This document shows positions 17,808 through 29,027 of a stretch of DNA of 64,000 bases, one piece after another. The notes under the pieces were generated by a model. It made no database searches. It was not told the DNA's origin and worked only from the letters and a program-made list of their open reading frames with translations. The number at the start of each line of letters is the position of its first letter. Position 1 is the first letter of the stretch. A program made the translations under genes and the position numbers. Origin of the DNA: Anaerotruncus colihominis. Lineage in GTDB: Bacteria > Bacillota > Clostridia > Oscillospirales > Ruminococcaceae. Where the stretch lies: NCBI GenBank assembly GCA_025146135.1, contig CP102255.1, positions 1,984,001 to 2,048,000 of the forward strand. The letters run 5' to 3'.

Positions 17808-19743
17808 ATTCAGACAGAACCGATTTTTCCGCGTACTGCTTTCCAAACATCATATCATACTGAAGCAGCCAGTGATCGTCAAACCACTGCTCCTGCTCCG
17901 GCGTCATCTGCTCCGAGAATGAGCCGTCCGGATTGACAGTAATCCCACGCGAACGCGCGCGGAAAACGTCCATCTCCTGTGAAAGAAATTCAAACATCAG
18001 CGGCTTTTCAAGTCCATAGAGATCCATCATCACCGGAGAGATATCGTATGCCGCAACCGTACCAAGGTCGACTGGCTTGTCATAATAATTGCTCCAGATC
18101 ACCAAAGGCGTACCGTGCAGATTCGGACTGGAAGTGTCGCCCGGCGCAATATAGCCTGTCTTTTCATAAAGCTCATAACCTTTGCCGATGGTGTTGTAAT
18201 GGTCGCCCCAGAAAACGATGATCGTCGGTTCGTCGACCTTTGAAAAATAATCGACGAGCGTACCGAGCATCTCATCGGCCTCCCGAACGCCGGTTGCAAA
18301 ATCCTGGAGCTGTAAAAGCGTTTCCTGGGAAATACCGTCGGGTGCGCTTGTAATCTTGACAAGCTCCTCCTGCGGATAGTTCTTCGCATTATAGCCGGAG
18401 TGATTCTGCATCGTTACCGCATGGATAAAAAGAGGCCTATCCTGATTTCGCTGTTCATATTCGGAGATAATGCGCCGGCCCATCTCAGCGTCAGAGATCA
18501 GACCGCCGCTCCATTCCTCATCGCGCTTGCGCTCCGGATTCACAAAATCCTCCATTGCAACAAACCGATCAATTCCAAGATGCGGATAGGCGGTGTCCCT
18601 GCTCCAATATTTACGGTAGAAGCCATGGATGGCCAGCGTATCATAGCCCTGTGTCTTCAAATAAGCTGGCAGCGCGAACATATCACGCGTCACATGCTGC
18701 TGATAAGGCTTTGCGCCAAGCGGCAGATGCTCCACGGAATAGCCGGTCAGCGCCTCAAACTCCACATCACACGTCCCGCCGCCGAAGCTGGGCGAATAGG
18801 ACTTGCCGACTGCCGCTGTCTGCCTGAGGCGGTCGAGCGTCGGCGTAACCGGCTCGCTGTATGTAATGCCCGGCAGCTCATTTACATTCCAAAACGCTTC
18901 ATCCATAACGAAAATAATATTCGGTTTCTGTTCAGGCTCGGCGGCTGCCGCCGCATAGCTGTCCGCATAACGCGGCGCACGCGGAGCGTTCGCCGAAACC
19001 TGTTCAACCAGCTCCCGCACAGTCTGCTCACTGTAGCCGTCGGGGTCTGAAATATCAAGCGCCTGCAAGTTGGAGAGAAATCCTGTGATAACGCCGTGAT
19101 TTCTGTAATAACGGTTCTGCATCCACATATCCGGCCTGATGCCAAAATAGAGTGTAGCGGCCGGTTTTAAATAGACCCCGAATATGAGCGTCCCCAGCAG
19201 AATACAGGAAACACCGCCTGTAATCACACGTCTGCGCCAGCCGCTTGGATTCGCTTTTCTGCGCGGTTCACGCAAACGAAGCGTCAATAAAAATAAAACA
19301 GAAAAAATGATAATTGTCCAGATCATGGAGGTCTGAATCTCAATATTTGCCTTTCCAATCACGGCGCTGGCTTCCGCCGCCTGGGATATATCCCACGGCA
19401 AAAATGGTTCGCCGCGGATTTGCAGCTTATAGTAGGTAATGGCAGCGGGAAGCCCCCCCACGATACCGGTTGTCAAAACCGCCAGTGAATGAAAGCCTGT
19501 AATTCGGCTGACAACAAGATAAGTCAACTGCAAAAAAAGCCATGCTAAAACAAAGCTCCAAAGATGTGCGGAAAGAACGGCGGCGAAGCCGTCCAAAGTA
19601 CCGCGATGAATCCATTCTGTAGCGAAAAGCGCAATTACCGGAACCGAAAGGGTCGCGGCAAACCGCGCGTCACTGCTTGTAAACGTCAGACCATACACGG
19701 CCATCCGTTTTCTTCTTGGTATTTGTACCGCTGACTGGGACAA
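17806..19743 (-). CDS. LTA synthase family sulfatase-type membrane enzyme
   Basis: The 645-residue protein has about five N-terminal membrane helices (residues 20-185), then an extracellular sulfatase/phosphoglycerol-transferase domain. Metal and catalytic elements are visible: FVMDEAFWN, the nucleophile region GGGTCDVEFEALTG (Thr), and VFWGDHYN (Asp/His). The family polymerises or transfers glycerol phosphate, as in lipoteichoic acid synthesis. A TTG start is preceded by GGAGG at 8-base spacing. A TATAAT lies about 60 bases upstream. LtaS itself is typically of similar size, but substrate specificity is not certain. Confidence 0.88.
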   Translation of the reverse strand: MSQSAVQIPRRKRMAVYGLTFTSSDARFAATLSVPVIALFATEWIHRGTLDGFAAVLSAHLWSFVLAWLFLQLTYLVVSRITGFHSLAVLTTGIVGGLPAAITYYKLQIRGEPFLPWDISQAAEASAVIGKANIEIQTSMIWTIIIFSVLFLLTLRLREPRRKANPSGWRRRVITGGVSCILLGTLIFGVYLKPAATLYFGIRPDMWMQNRYYRNHGVITGFLSNLQALDISDPDGYSEQTVRELVEQVSANAPRAPRYADSYAAAAAEPEQKPNIIFVMDEAFWNVNELPGITYSEPVTPTLDRLRQTAAVGKSYSPSFGGGTCDVEFEALTGYSVEHLPLGAKPYQQHVTRDMFALPAYLKTQGYDTLAIHGFYRKYWSRDTAYPHLGIDRFVAMEDFVNPERKRDEEWSGGLISDAEMGRRIISEYEQRNQDRPLFIHAVTMQNHSGYNAKNYPQEELVKITSAPDGISQETLLQLQDFATGVREADEMLGTLVDYFSKVDEPTIIVFWGDHYNTIGKGYELYEKTGYIAPGDTSSPNLHGTPLVIWSNYYDKPVDLGTVAAYDISPVMMDLYGLEKPLMFEFLSQEMDVFRARSRGITVNPDGSFSEQMTPEQEQWFDDHWLLQYDMMFGKQYAEKSVLSE

Positions 19744-19876
19744 TGCGGACGCCTCCGAATTACAAAAATAGAACGCCGATTTTACAGCGCCTATACATTA
19801 TAGCTGTTCCGCACGAAATTTGTATGAAAAATCTGAAAACAATTCAATATTGCAAAACATTGACGAAATATGAAAA

Positions 19877-19915
19877 ACCGCCCGTATGCGGATAAACATT
19901 CCTCATACGGACGGT
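19877..19915 (-). terminator. Intrinsic terminator of the repeat-domain exoprotein gene
   Basis: A 15-bp stem (ACCGTCCGTATGAGG with CCGCATACGGGCGGT, G-U/one mismatch tolerated, 10-base loop) followed by TTTTT on the minus strand. Confidence 0.85.
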
Positions 19916-19950
19916 CCTCACGATTTTAGAAAAATGCAGAAACACAGTTA

Positions 19951-21033
19951 TCAGTCGACGTAAATTGTGATGTAATCTGTCACACGCTCATATCGTGAAC
20001 TATCTGGAATAAACCGGAATTTATACTCCTCGCCGTCCTCAACACGCGTGCTCCCTGATTCAACCCATTCGAAATCCCCGGAAATCTCGTCGTCATTGTC
20101 GTTATAAGCAGTTACGTTTGAACGCAGATCACGGCGCAGATCGCGCAGACGATCCCCCCTGTCCGCATAGATCTCGTCGATCTCCAGATAAACATTCTCG
20201 TCTCCGTTATCATCACCGTCAACACGCACGCGGATGGTTCCGGTGGCTTCATCATATTTACTGCTGTCCGGGATGAAGCGGAACCGGTAATACCGGTTGT
20301 TGCGGACCGTTGTACTCTCCGATGTCACCCATTCCACATCGCCGGAAATCTTTCGGTTGTTATAATAGGCCGTGACATTGTCCTCAAGCTCCCCCACCAA
20401 ATCGCGCAGGCGGTCCCCGCTGTCGGCATAGATCGTCCTGGTGCGGAATTTGATCTTTCCAGAGGACGAATATGATGTGCTGGAACCGCTCTCCACATCG
20501 TCAATATTGCCGACCGAGGAGCGCGACGGAATGTTGAGCGTCGCCGAACTGTCAACATTCGCCTTTGTAACATACGCACCATCCGACAGTGTCACCTGTG
20601 CAGAAGTTGCCACATTGAGCGTGCCGACATTACCCTGGATCACCACACTAACCGGCGAGTAGACATACATAATTCCTGCGCTGCCGGAAGATCCGACCAC
20701 CACTTGAACGCTTTTATTCAGGCTGCTGTCAACTGTCAGAGACGACATAACGCCCTGAATCGTTACCGACGTCTGCTTTCCAAGCGTCACGCCAAGATAA
20801 CGACCGTCCGTTGCGTGGAAGCAAACAAGCAGATCGCCTTCGCCGTCGGTCATGAGCTTCAGATCTGTCGACGACGCCTGATATGTACCGACAACCCGGC
20901 CGCCCGAAACAAACGAAATATTTTTTCCTGAAACGGAAACGCTGTAGAGATTGCCGTCCGCCGCATAAGCCAAAACGCCCAGAGCGACTGCAAGGACAAG
21001 CGCGACGCAAACTGTCAGAACACGCTTTTTCAT
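19951..21033 (-). CDS. Secreted protein with beta-helix-like region and two tandem C-terminal repeats
   Basis: Not recognised. The 360 residues carry a cleavable signal peptide (MKKRVLTVCVALVLAVALG..AYA). A Ser/Val/Thr-rich region (about 25-195) has short repeating strands typical of beta-solenoids. Two tandem repeats of about 75 residues follow (about 210-282 and 286-360). Each starts IYADxGDRLRDL, has an ISGD(V/F)EWV centre and ends RFIPDSS(K/R)Y. No LPxTG anchor or membrane helix is present, so it is probably released. AAGGAGATTCGT precedes the ATG; TATAAT at about 21085 on the minus strand is a possible -10. Confidence 0.75.
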   Translation of the reverse strand: MKKRVLTVCVALVLAVALGVLAYAADGNLYSVSVSGKNISFVSGGRVVGTYQASSTDLKLMTDGEGDLLVCFHATDGRYLGVTLGKQTSVTIQGVMSSLTVDSSLNKSVQVVVGSSGSAGIMYVYSPVSVVIQGNVGTLNVATSAQVTLSDGAYVTKANVDSSATLNIPSRSSVGNIDDVESGSSTSYSSSGKIKFRTRTIYADSGDRLRDLVGELEDNVTAYYNNRKISGDVEWVTSESTTVRNNRYYRFRFIPDSSKYDEATGTIRVRVDGDDNGDENVYLEIDEIYADRGDRLRDLRRDLRSNVTAYNDNDDEISGDFEWVESGSTRVEDGEEYKFRFIPDSSRYERVTDYITIYVD

Positions 21034-21142
21034 ACGAATCTCCTTCCCCCTTCACCGTTTTGGAAACGGATCTTTCTTATAGTTTATTATATCACTCCCC
21101 GCTATAAAACAAAAGCCCTATTTTCCGCAGTAAAAACCAAAG

Positions 21143-21168
21143 AAAGGGCGGGAAACACCCGCCCTTTT
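21143..21168. terminator. Intrinsic terminator after prfC
   Basis: AAAGGGCGGG, 5-base loop, CCCGCCCTTT, with T-rich flanks on both strands. Confidence 0.75.
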
Positions 21169-21188
21169 CCATTCTCTTGACTTTACTG

Positions 21189-22784
21189 TCACGACCTGCC
21201 GAATTCCGCAAGTTTCAGCCATGGGTTTTTTTCCTGCGCCCATCGGATATTCCATTCATCGGTAAACAGCAGAAGATAACGGTCGCGAAAATCCTGAACA
21301 AGCTTTGTATCGGAGGTAATGTCAAGCTGTTTCGGATCGAATTCCTCATTTTCAATCCAGCGCAGGTATTGATAGGAAAGGCCCTCCTGCCGGATTTCCA
21401 CGTTGTATTCGTTTTTCAGCCGGTATTCAAAGACATCAAACTGAAGCGTGCCGACGACGCCGACAATGACCTCCTCCATGCCGGTGTTCGGTTCGTGGAA
21501 GATTTGTATGGCGCCCTCCTGTGCAATCTGCATCGTACCTTTAACAAATTGCTTACGTTTGAGCGTATCGGTCTGGCGGACACGCGCGAAATGTTCGGGC
21601 GCGAAGGTCGGAATTCCCTGAAACTCAAACTTTTTGTCCGGCATGCAGATCGTATCGCCGATTGAAAAAACCCCCGGATCAAATACGCCGATGATATCGC
21701 CCGCATACGCCTCGTCGATGATCTCTCGATCCTGCGCCATCAATTGCTGCGGCTGAGACAGCTTGATCTTTTTGCCGCCCTGCATGTGCAGGACCTCCAT
21801 GCCTTTTTGAAAGCGCCCGGAGCAAATACGCATAAACGCGACGCGGTCACGGTGCGCCTTATTCATATTGGCCTGTATTTTGAAAACAAACGCAGAGAAA
21901 CGATCCTCAAAGGGATCGATCACGCCGATGCTGCTCTCACGTGCGAGCGGAGGGGGCGTCATCCTGAGAAAGTCCTCCAAAAATGGTTCCACGCCGAAAT
22001 TGGTGAGTGCGGAACCGAAAAACACAGGCGAAAGCCGGCCGTGGCGCACCTGCTCCATATCAAAATCATAGCTTGCTCCGTCGAGCAGTTCGATATCATC
22101 GACCAACGTTTGACGGTGTATTTCGCCGATCATCTCGCCGAGCCGGGCGTCCTCCAGCGACAGCTCCACTTTCTCCACCTGACGCACGCCATTGGCAGCA
22201 CCGTCGCCGAGAAACGAAATAATTTCGCGCTTATGCCTGTCATAAACGCCTTTAAACTCCTTGCCGCAGCCGATCGGCCAGTTGACCGGATAGGTACGGA
22301 TACCAAGCTCCTGTTCGATCTGCTCCATCAAATCAAACGGATTGCGTGCTTCCCGGTCCATCTTATTGACAAACGTAAAAATCGGGATATCCCGCAACAG
22401 GCAGACCTTGAACAGCTTGCGCGTCTGCGGCTCAACGCCTTTTGCCGCGTCGATCACCATGACCGCGGAATCGGCCGCCATCAGCGTGCGGTATGTGTCC
22501 TCCGAAAAATCCTGATGGCCCGGCGTATCGAGGATGTTGATGCAAAAGCCTTCGTAATTAAACTGCATTACCGACGATGTCACCGAAATTCCGCGCTGCT
22601 TTTCAATCTCCATCCAGTCAGAGACGGCATGACGGGCGTTCTTTTTTCCCTTGACCGCGCCCGCGAGCTGGATAGCCCCGCCATAGAGCAGGAATTTTTC
22701 CGTCAGGGTCGTTTTGCCGGCGTCCGGATGCGAGATAATCGCAAACGTCCGCCGGCGCTCAATTTCGCTTCTGTAATCCGACAA
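21189..22784 (-). CDS. prfC: Peptide chain release factor 3
   Basis: The 531-residue translational GTPase matches RF3 length. G1 is HPDAGKTTL, G3 DTPGHQD and G4 NKMD. The RF3-type C-terminal domains follow, with the QFDVFEYRL segment. RF3 removes RF1/RF2 from the ribosome after peptide release. The start is taken as a TTG at 22784 because GGAGG lies 7 bases before it and because it gives the family N-terminus LSDYRSEIERRRTFAIISHP. It is probably transcribed alone. Its upstream region holds a terminator-like hairpin and a nested-palindrome repeat. Confidence 0.96.
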   Translation of the reverse strand: MSDYRSEIERRRTFAIISHPDAGKTTLTEKFLLYGGAIQLAGAVKGKKNARHAVSDWMEIEKQRGISVTSSVMQFNYEGFCINILDTPGHQDFSEDTYRTLMAADSAVMVIDAAKGVEPQTRKLFKVCLLRDIPIFTFVNKMDREARNPFDLMEQIEQELGIRTYPVNWPIGCGKEFKGVYDRHKREIISFLGDGAANGVRQVEKVELSLEDARLGEMIGEIHRQTLVDDIELLDGASYDFDMEQVRHGRLSPVFFGSALTNFGVEPFLEDFLRMTPPPLARESSIGVIDPFEDRFSAFVFKIQANMNKAHRDRVAFMRICSGRFQKGMEVLHMQGGKKIKLSQPQQLMAQDREIIDEAYAGDIIGVFDPGVFSIGDTICMPDKKFEFQGIPTFAPEHFARVRQTDTLKRKQFVKGTMQIAQEGAIQIFHEPNTGMEEVIVGVVGTLQFDVFEYRLKNEYNVEIRQEGLSYQYLRWIENEEFDPKQLDITSDTKLVQDFRDRYLLLFTDEWNIRWAQEKNPWLKLAEFGRS

Positions 22785-22853
22785 TCCGATTCCTCCAAAA
22801 TTTGACCGGCGCGCCGCCGCGGACCGGCGCCTGCACGTCAATAAACTTTACAC

Positions 22854-22877
22854 AAAAAACAGGAGCCTTGGCTCCTG
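22854..22877 (-). terminator. Intrinsic terminator in the region upstream of prfC
   Basis: CAGGAGCC, 2-base loop, GGCTCCTG, followed on the minus strand by TTTTTT. It sits 70 bases before prfC on the same strand, after a separate terminator at 23065-23099. It could therefore act on the prfC leader rather than end clpB transcription. Confidence 0.7.
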
Positions 22878-22894
22878 TACTCCCCGCAGTATAT

Positions 22895-23013
22895 GATACC
22901 ATATCCGCAAAGCGGCGTGGTATCATTGCCCATCAAAAGGCGGTTGCCGCGCAAGCGGCGAGCCGCCCGGCATACCCCGGTAAAAAATAACCGCTTTGCG
23001 GTTATTTTACCAT
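22895..23013. repeat. Nested-palindrome intergenic repeat, copy 1
   Basis: Starts with GATACCATATCCGC/GCGGCGTGGTATC arms and ends with a hairpin (AAATAACCGC, TTT, GCGGTTATTT) bounded by GGTA/TACC. The central TATCATTGCCCATCA and GCGCAAGCGGCGAGCCG segments recur almost unchanged at 61921-62008. Confidence 0.75.
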
Positions 23014-23064
23014 CTTTCCACGCCACATGCAACTATAATCTTTGGAATGCTGAATCCTCACTCG

Positions 23065-23099
23065 AAAAAACCGGCCGCCCGGCACAGGGCCGGGCGGCC
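23065..23099 (-). terminator. Intrinsic terminator of the clpB-GNAT unit
   Basis: An 11-bp GC stem (GGCCGCCCGGC/GCCGGGCGGCC, 5-base loop) followed by TTTTTT on the minus strand. Confidence 0.9.
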
Positions 23100-23114
23100 T
23101 GAACGGCAAAACCG

Positions 23115-23603
23115 TCAGATTAACGGCTTATTGAACAGGAAAAGATCTTCATAATGGCCGTCCTTGAATCGGTAGCCGTTTTTTGCCGTGCCGATCCGTA
23201 CAAAACCAAGCTTTTCATACAAGCGGATCGCCGCCGTGTTTGAAGATACGACAGCGTTAAACTGAAGTCCAACAAAACCATGCTTCCTGCACATTTCAAG
23301 CGAGTGCCGTACGAGCCGCTCGCCCATCCCTGTGCCGCGCGCTTCGGATGATACGCCATAGGACGCGTTTGCTATATGCGCGCAGTGCCCGGCATTATTG
23401 GGATGCAGGATATAAAAACCCACGATGCGTCCACCGCTTTCCGCAACGCCTGTAAACGTCTGTGAAGCGAAAAACGCACGCGCCTCCTCCGGTGTAAACG
23501 GTGTATCCTGCGGAAAGGCATTGCCCTCCGCCACAACTTCGTTCCATATTTTTGTGACTGCCGCAAGGTCCTTTTCCGTGTACTGCCTGATGGTCGTTTC
23601 CAA
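23115..23603 (-). CDS. GNAT family N-acetyltransferase
   Basis: The 162-residue protein is a full-length GNAT domain. The acetyl-CoA binding motif is RGTGMGERLV, and the C-terminal YEKLGFVRIGTAKNGYRF strand-helix is like phosphinothricin acetyltransferases. The start is a TTG at 23603 with GAGAGGGG 8-9 bases upstream. It lies 18 bases after the clpB stop, so it is probably co-transcribed with clpB under heat-shock control. The acceptor is unknown. Confidence 0.85.
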   Translation of the reverse strand: METTIRQYTEKDLAAVTKIWNEVVAEGNAFPQDTPFTPEEARAFFASQTFTGVAESGGRIVGFYILHPNNAGHCAHIANASYGVSSEARGTGMGERLVRHSLEMCRKHGFVGLQFNAVVSSNTAAIRLYEKLGFVRIGTAKNGYRFKDGHYEDLFLFNKPLI

Positions 23604-23621
23604 TGGTCTGACCCCTCTCTG

Positions 23622-26231
<2,610 letters not shown>

Positions 26232-26270
26232 TGAACACCCCTCCTATATATAAAAGTGTTTTTAACATAT

Positions 26271-26297
26271 TTAGCACTCTACATATTAGACTGCTAA
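26271..26297. promoter_or_regulatory. CIRCE operator (HrcA) upstream of clpB
   Basis: TTAGCACTC, 9 bases, GACTGCTAA: the CIRCE consensus TTAGCACTC-N9-GAGTGCTAA with a single mismatch, placed between the clpB promoter and its start. Confidence 0.9.
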
Positions 26298-26301
26298 ATA
26301 T

Positions 26302-26330
26302 ATAGTACCCCTTTCAATCGGAAAAATCAA
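26302..26330 (-). promoter_or_regulatory. SigA-type promoter of clpB
   Basis: TTGATT (26330-26325) and TACTAT (26307-26302), 17-base spacing. The CIRCE element begins a few bases downstream, at the expected transcript start. Confidence 0.75.
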
Positions 26331-26437
26331 GTCTAATTTGTAAACTTTAGAGTTTATTTCCTATCTTGTTTGGATGGGCTTTTTTGTAATCAAAAATGCC
26401 GATATTTTAAAGGTTTTTTAACTTTTCCAAAATTCAG

Positions 26438-26467
26438 TTGACGAACGGCTGTTTTTAGGGCTATAGT
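26438..26467 (+). promoter_or_regulatory. SigA-type promoter of the exported-protein gene
   Basis: TTGACG at 26438-26443 and TATAGT at 26462-26467, 18-base spacing, 46 bases before the ATG. Confidence 0.6.
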
Positions 26468-26512
26468 TAGAAGTGATAAAAATTGAAATATTTTAATAAG
26501 AAGGGTCTGCTT

Positions 26513-27604
26513 ATGAAACAATCATTGTCTGCCCGCGTATTGGCATTCGTTTGCGCCTGTGCGCTCTGTGTTCCTGTATTTGCCGCTGAAAGGACGCATA
26601 CCCTCTCAGAACAATCCGAAGCTGCTCTCGGCGCAAAGGTTTATGACTATGAGCCGATCCGCACCGACCCGGCCGGCCGTTATAAGACGTATGGCAATAC
26701 TGTCACCGTCGCCGCTTGTGAGCGCGTTTATGACGACGCCGGCAATCTCTACCGCGTGACTGACAGCACGCTGTTTAATGACAGCAGCGCGTTTACCCGT
26801 GCGATCAAAACAACGGTCAGCCCGATGTCTGTCGAGCGGATCGAGGCAGCCGGCGGTGAAATCGTCGGCTCCGGCGCGGCGTTTGTCATCACACTTGAGG
26901 ATTATCTCGTCGACGAGGGCGTGACAGTCGGCTTTACAGTAACCTACACAGCGCAGAAGGATATCAAACTGCCGGTTGTAACGACCGGGAAGAACGCCGG
27001 CACAGCCGAAACGCTCGATGTCCGCCGCGGCGCGAAGATCGTATTCAACTACCGTGCGGACATCACCGGCGACGATTTGTCGGCCAGCAGCTATCTAAAT
27101 CCTCTGCCCGACTGGTACGGCGACGTTGTCACGCTTAAGGACGGCCCCTATGCGGCCGGCGCTGAAGATATCTTTCTTTATCCCAGCAAGGACGGCGACA
27201 GCGACTATACCTGGGAGGATTCTGATATTATCGTCGCGGAGCTCAACGGCGGCGACTATACCTATATGTCGAAGCTGTCCACGCGCCGTTCCGACACCGG
27301 CCGCGATCACACCGCACCGCTTGGAGAATACTATACGCGTTTCTTTTCAAACTATCCGTCTGTCAGTGGCGCGACATTAACGCTGACAAATCCCTTTCTC
27401 ACCTTTGACGGCAATGAAACGGTCCCCCATGGAGACGTGCATATCTATGAGGTAACGGAAACCGGCGATCTTCAGGATGTGACAAGCCGTTTTACCTATG
27501 GGGCGGATTCAAATGGACGCGGCGCTTTTATCGCCCGTATTGACAAGCTTGGCCGGTATGTTTTTACAGCAAAGCCGGTTGTATCGCTTGACGATCTGAA
27601 ATAA
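26513..27604 (+). CDS. Secreted protein of unknown function
   Basis: Not recognised. The 363 residues begin with a signal peptide (MKQSLSARVLAFVCACALCVPVFA) with likely cleavage after the second Ala. The rest is acidic, beta-rich, and rich in Asp, Gly and Tyr. It contains DITGDDLSASSYLNPLPDWYG and VTSRFTYGADSN stretches but no membrane anchor. The ATG at 26513 has AAGAAGGG 7 bases upstream; an in-frame TTG 10 codons earlier does not. Possible extracellular matrix or carbohydrate-related role is speculation. Confidence 0.7.
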   Translation: MKQSLSARVLAFVCACALCVPVFAAERTHTLSEQSEAALGAKVYDYEPIRTDPAGRYKTYGNTVTVAACERVYDDAGNLYRVTDSTLFNDSSAFTRAIKTTVSPMSVERIEAAGGEIVGSGAAFVITLEDYLVDEGVTVGFTVTYTAQKDIKLPVVTTGKNAGTAETLDVRRGAKIVFNYRADITGDDLSASSYLNPLPDWYGDVVTLKDGPYAAGAEDIFLYPSKDGDSDYTWEDSDIIVAELNGGDYTYMSKLSTRRSDTGRDHTAPLGEYYTRFFSNYPSVSGATLTLTNPFLTFDGNETVPHGDVHIYEVTETGDLQDVTSRFTYGADSNGRGAFIARIDKLGRYVFTAKPVVSLDDLK

Positions 27605-27666
27605 TCAAAGTTAAATTCATTTTTGCTGCCTGGTTATATTTGTAATTTGTTAATGAATTTGTAAAA

Positions 27667-27710
27667 TGAAAAGCGAGGACTCCCAAACGATCAGGAGTCC
27701 TCGCTTTTCA
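27667..27710. terminator. Bidirectional terminator between two exported-protein genes
   Basis: A 17-bp perfect stem (TGAAAAGCGAGGACTCC and its complement) with a 10-base loop, between convergent genes. Confidence 0.9.
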
Positions 27711-27796
27711 TTCATACCATCAATTATTTCAAACACATGCAATCCGACCAAGCAAAATATACATACGGCCACCCATCTTCCCCGGCAGGGCAGAAT

Positions 27797-28864
27797 TTAA
27801 GCAATACGCACGTAGCCATCGCTGCCGCCCATATGAATACGTATAAGGTGTTCCTCCTGCGCAGCAGCCTCATCGCTGCGATCCCAGAAAAAATGTACCC
27901 TGCGTGTCTCTCCAGGAGGAATTTCTGAGTTATTGACAGCTCCTACACCATGATAAATATGAATTCCGCTGCGGCTGCCAGATGCACCGTAAAGCCCCAT
28001 AGGCGTAAAATGTGTCATATCCTCGTCTTCCATGATAGAACTGCTCAGAGGGCCTTCCACATATCCATCAAATACCCGGCGGCACTCAACAGAACGTAAA
28101 ATATTTTCTGTTCTGCCAGACAGATTGGTAATGTCCGCAATGATCTCTATGTAGCCGTTATACGAAGATTTGGCGCCCTGGAACATGTAGGTTTCGGGAT
28201 CGTTGGAGGCAGAAATCCGATCCCCCTGCCGTGCATCTACCAACACCAGGCGGTAATCACCATTTTCGAGTGTATCGCCGGCCTTCAGCATGGGTTCCAT
28301 AAGCCCCGGGGAAAACGGCAGCGTATATTTTGTACCATCCGCATACAGGCAAAACTGGAACTCACCGCTTTTTTTTGCCAAACGGCGTGGAACCGTCGAC
28401 ACAAAGTACACACGACGGACTCCCGCAGGAACTTCATGAAGCGTCTCACTGGGTAAACACCCGGAGCTATCAGGGATATAGCAGTCCCCTGCATAAAATT
28501 TCCCATTTGGCGTAAGGATTCCGGCCGATAACCGGCCCGCGAGTTCCAAATCCCGGTCGGTTTCAATTTCCACCTGCAACACGCTAAGGCAGTTTTTCTC
28601 GTTGTCTTCCGGATTGACGATCAGATAGGTGTGAACCCCTATTACTGTGCCAAAAGGCATGAGGCTGTTGAGAAAACCGGGCTGCTCCACACAGACAGAG
28701 ACTCCCCCTTCCAAATGCAGCGTATCTCCCGCCGCCACCTCCTGCACTTTTGTAAAGGCAGGCTCATCACCCGGCTGCGACGGATTCCGCTCAGCTATTA
28801 TAGCGATAAGAGCGAGCAGCAGGAAAATTATGGCCAAGGGTATCATACGTGGAGTGCTTGCCAT
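27797..28864 (-). CDS. Membrane-anchored extracytoplasmic protein of unknown function
   Basis: Not recognised. The 355 residues begin with a hydrophobic anchor (about 7-24, RMIPLAIIFLLLALIAIIA). The remaining sequence is soluble and beta-rich with four conserved-looking Cys. There is no enzyme motif I can name. AGGAGAGGATG precedes the ATG. A perfect consensus promoter lies 90 bases upstream. It is likely monocistronic. Confidence 0.65.
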   Translation of the reverse strand: MASTPRMIPLAIIFLLLALIAIIAERNPSQPGDEPAFTKVQEVAAGDTLHLEGGVSVCVEQPGFLNSLMPFGTVIGVHTYLIVNPEDNEKNCLSVLQVEIETDRDLELAGRLSAGILTPNGKFYAGDCYIPDSSGCLPSETLHEVPAGVRRVYFVSTVPRRLAKKSGEFQFCLYADGTKYTLPFSPGLMEPMLKAGDTLENGDYRLVLVDARQGDRISASNDPETYMFQGAKSSYNGYIEIIADITNLSGRTENILRSVECRRVFDGYVEGPLSSSIMEDEDMTHFTPMGLYGASGSRSGIHIYHGVGAVNNSEIPPGETRRVHFFWDRSDEAAAQEEHLIRIHMGGSDGYVRIA

Positions 28865-28953
28865 TTCATCCTCTCCTGTAATAAATATTGGGGGAAGTAT
28901 TCGTTATAGCTGACAACCCCAATGCATAACAACAGGCTATATTCTTTGATTTG

Positions 28954-28982
28954 ATTATATGTCCCGCTCGAATATTTGTCAA
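28954..28982 (-). promoter_or_regulatory. Perfect consensus SigA promoter
   Basis: On the minus strand TTGACA (28982-28977), 17 bases, TATAAT (28959-28954): both hexamers match consensus exactly. It drives the gene starting at 28864. Confidence 0.8.
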
Positions 28983-28983
28983 T

Positions 28984-29007
28984 CAAAATGGGCCTGCAAG
29001 CAGGCCC
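28984..29007 (-). terminator. Intrinsic terminator of the YjjG-like gene
   Basis: GGGCCTGC, 2-base loop, GCAGGCCC, then ATTTTGATT on the minus strand. The hairpin directly abuts the -35 element at 28977-28982. Confidence 0.7.
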
Positions 29008-29027
29008 TCTTTACGTTTTTCACCGGT

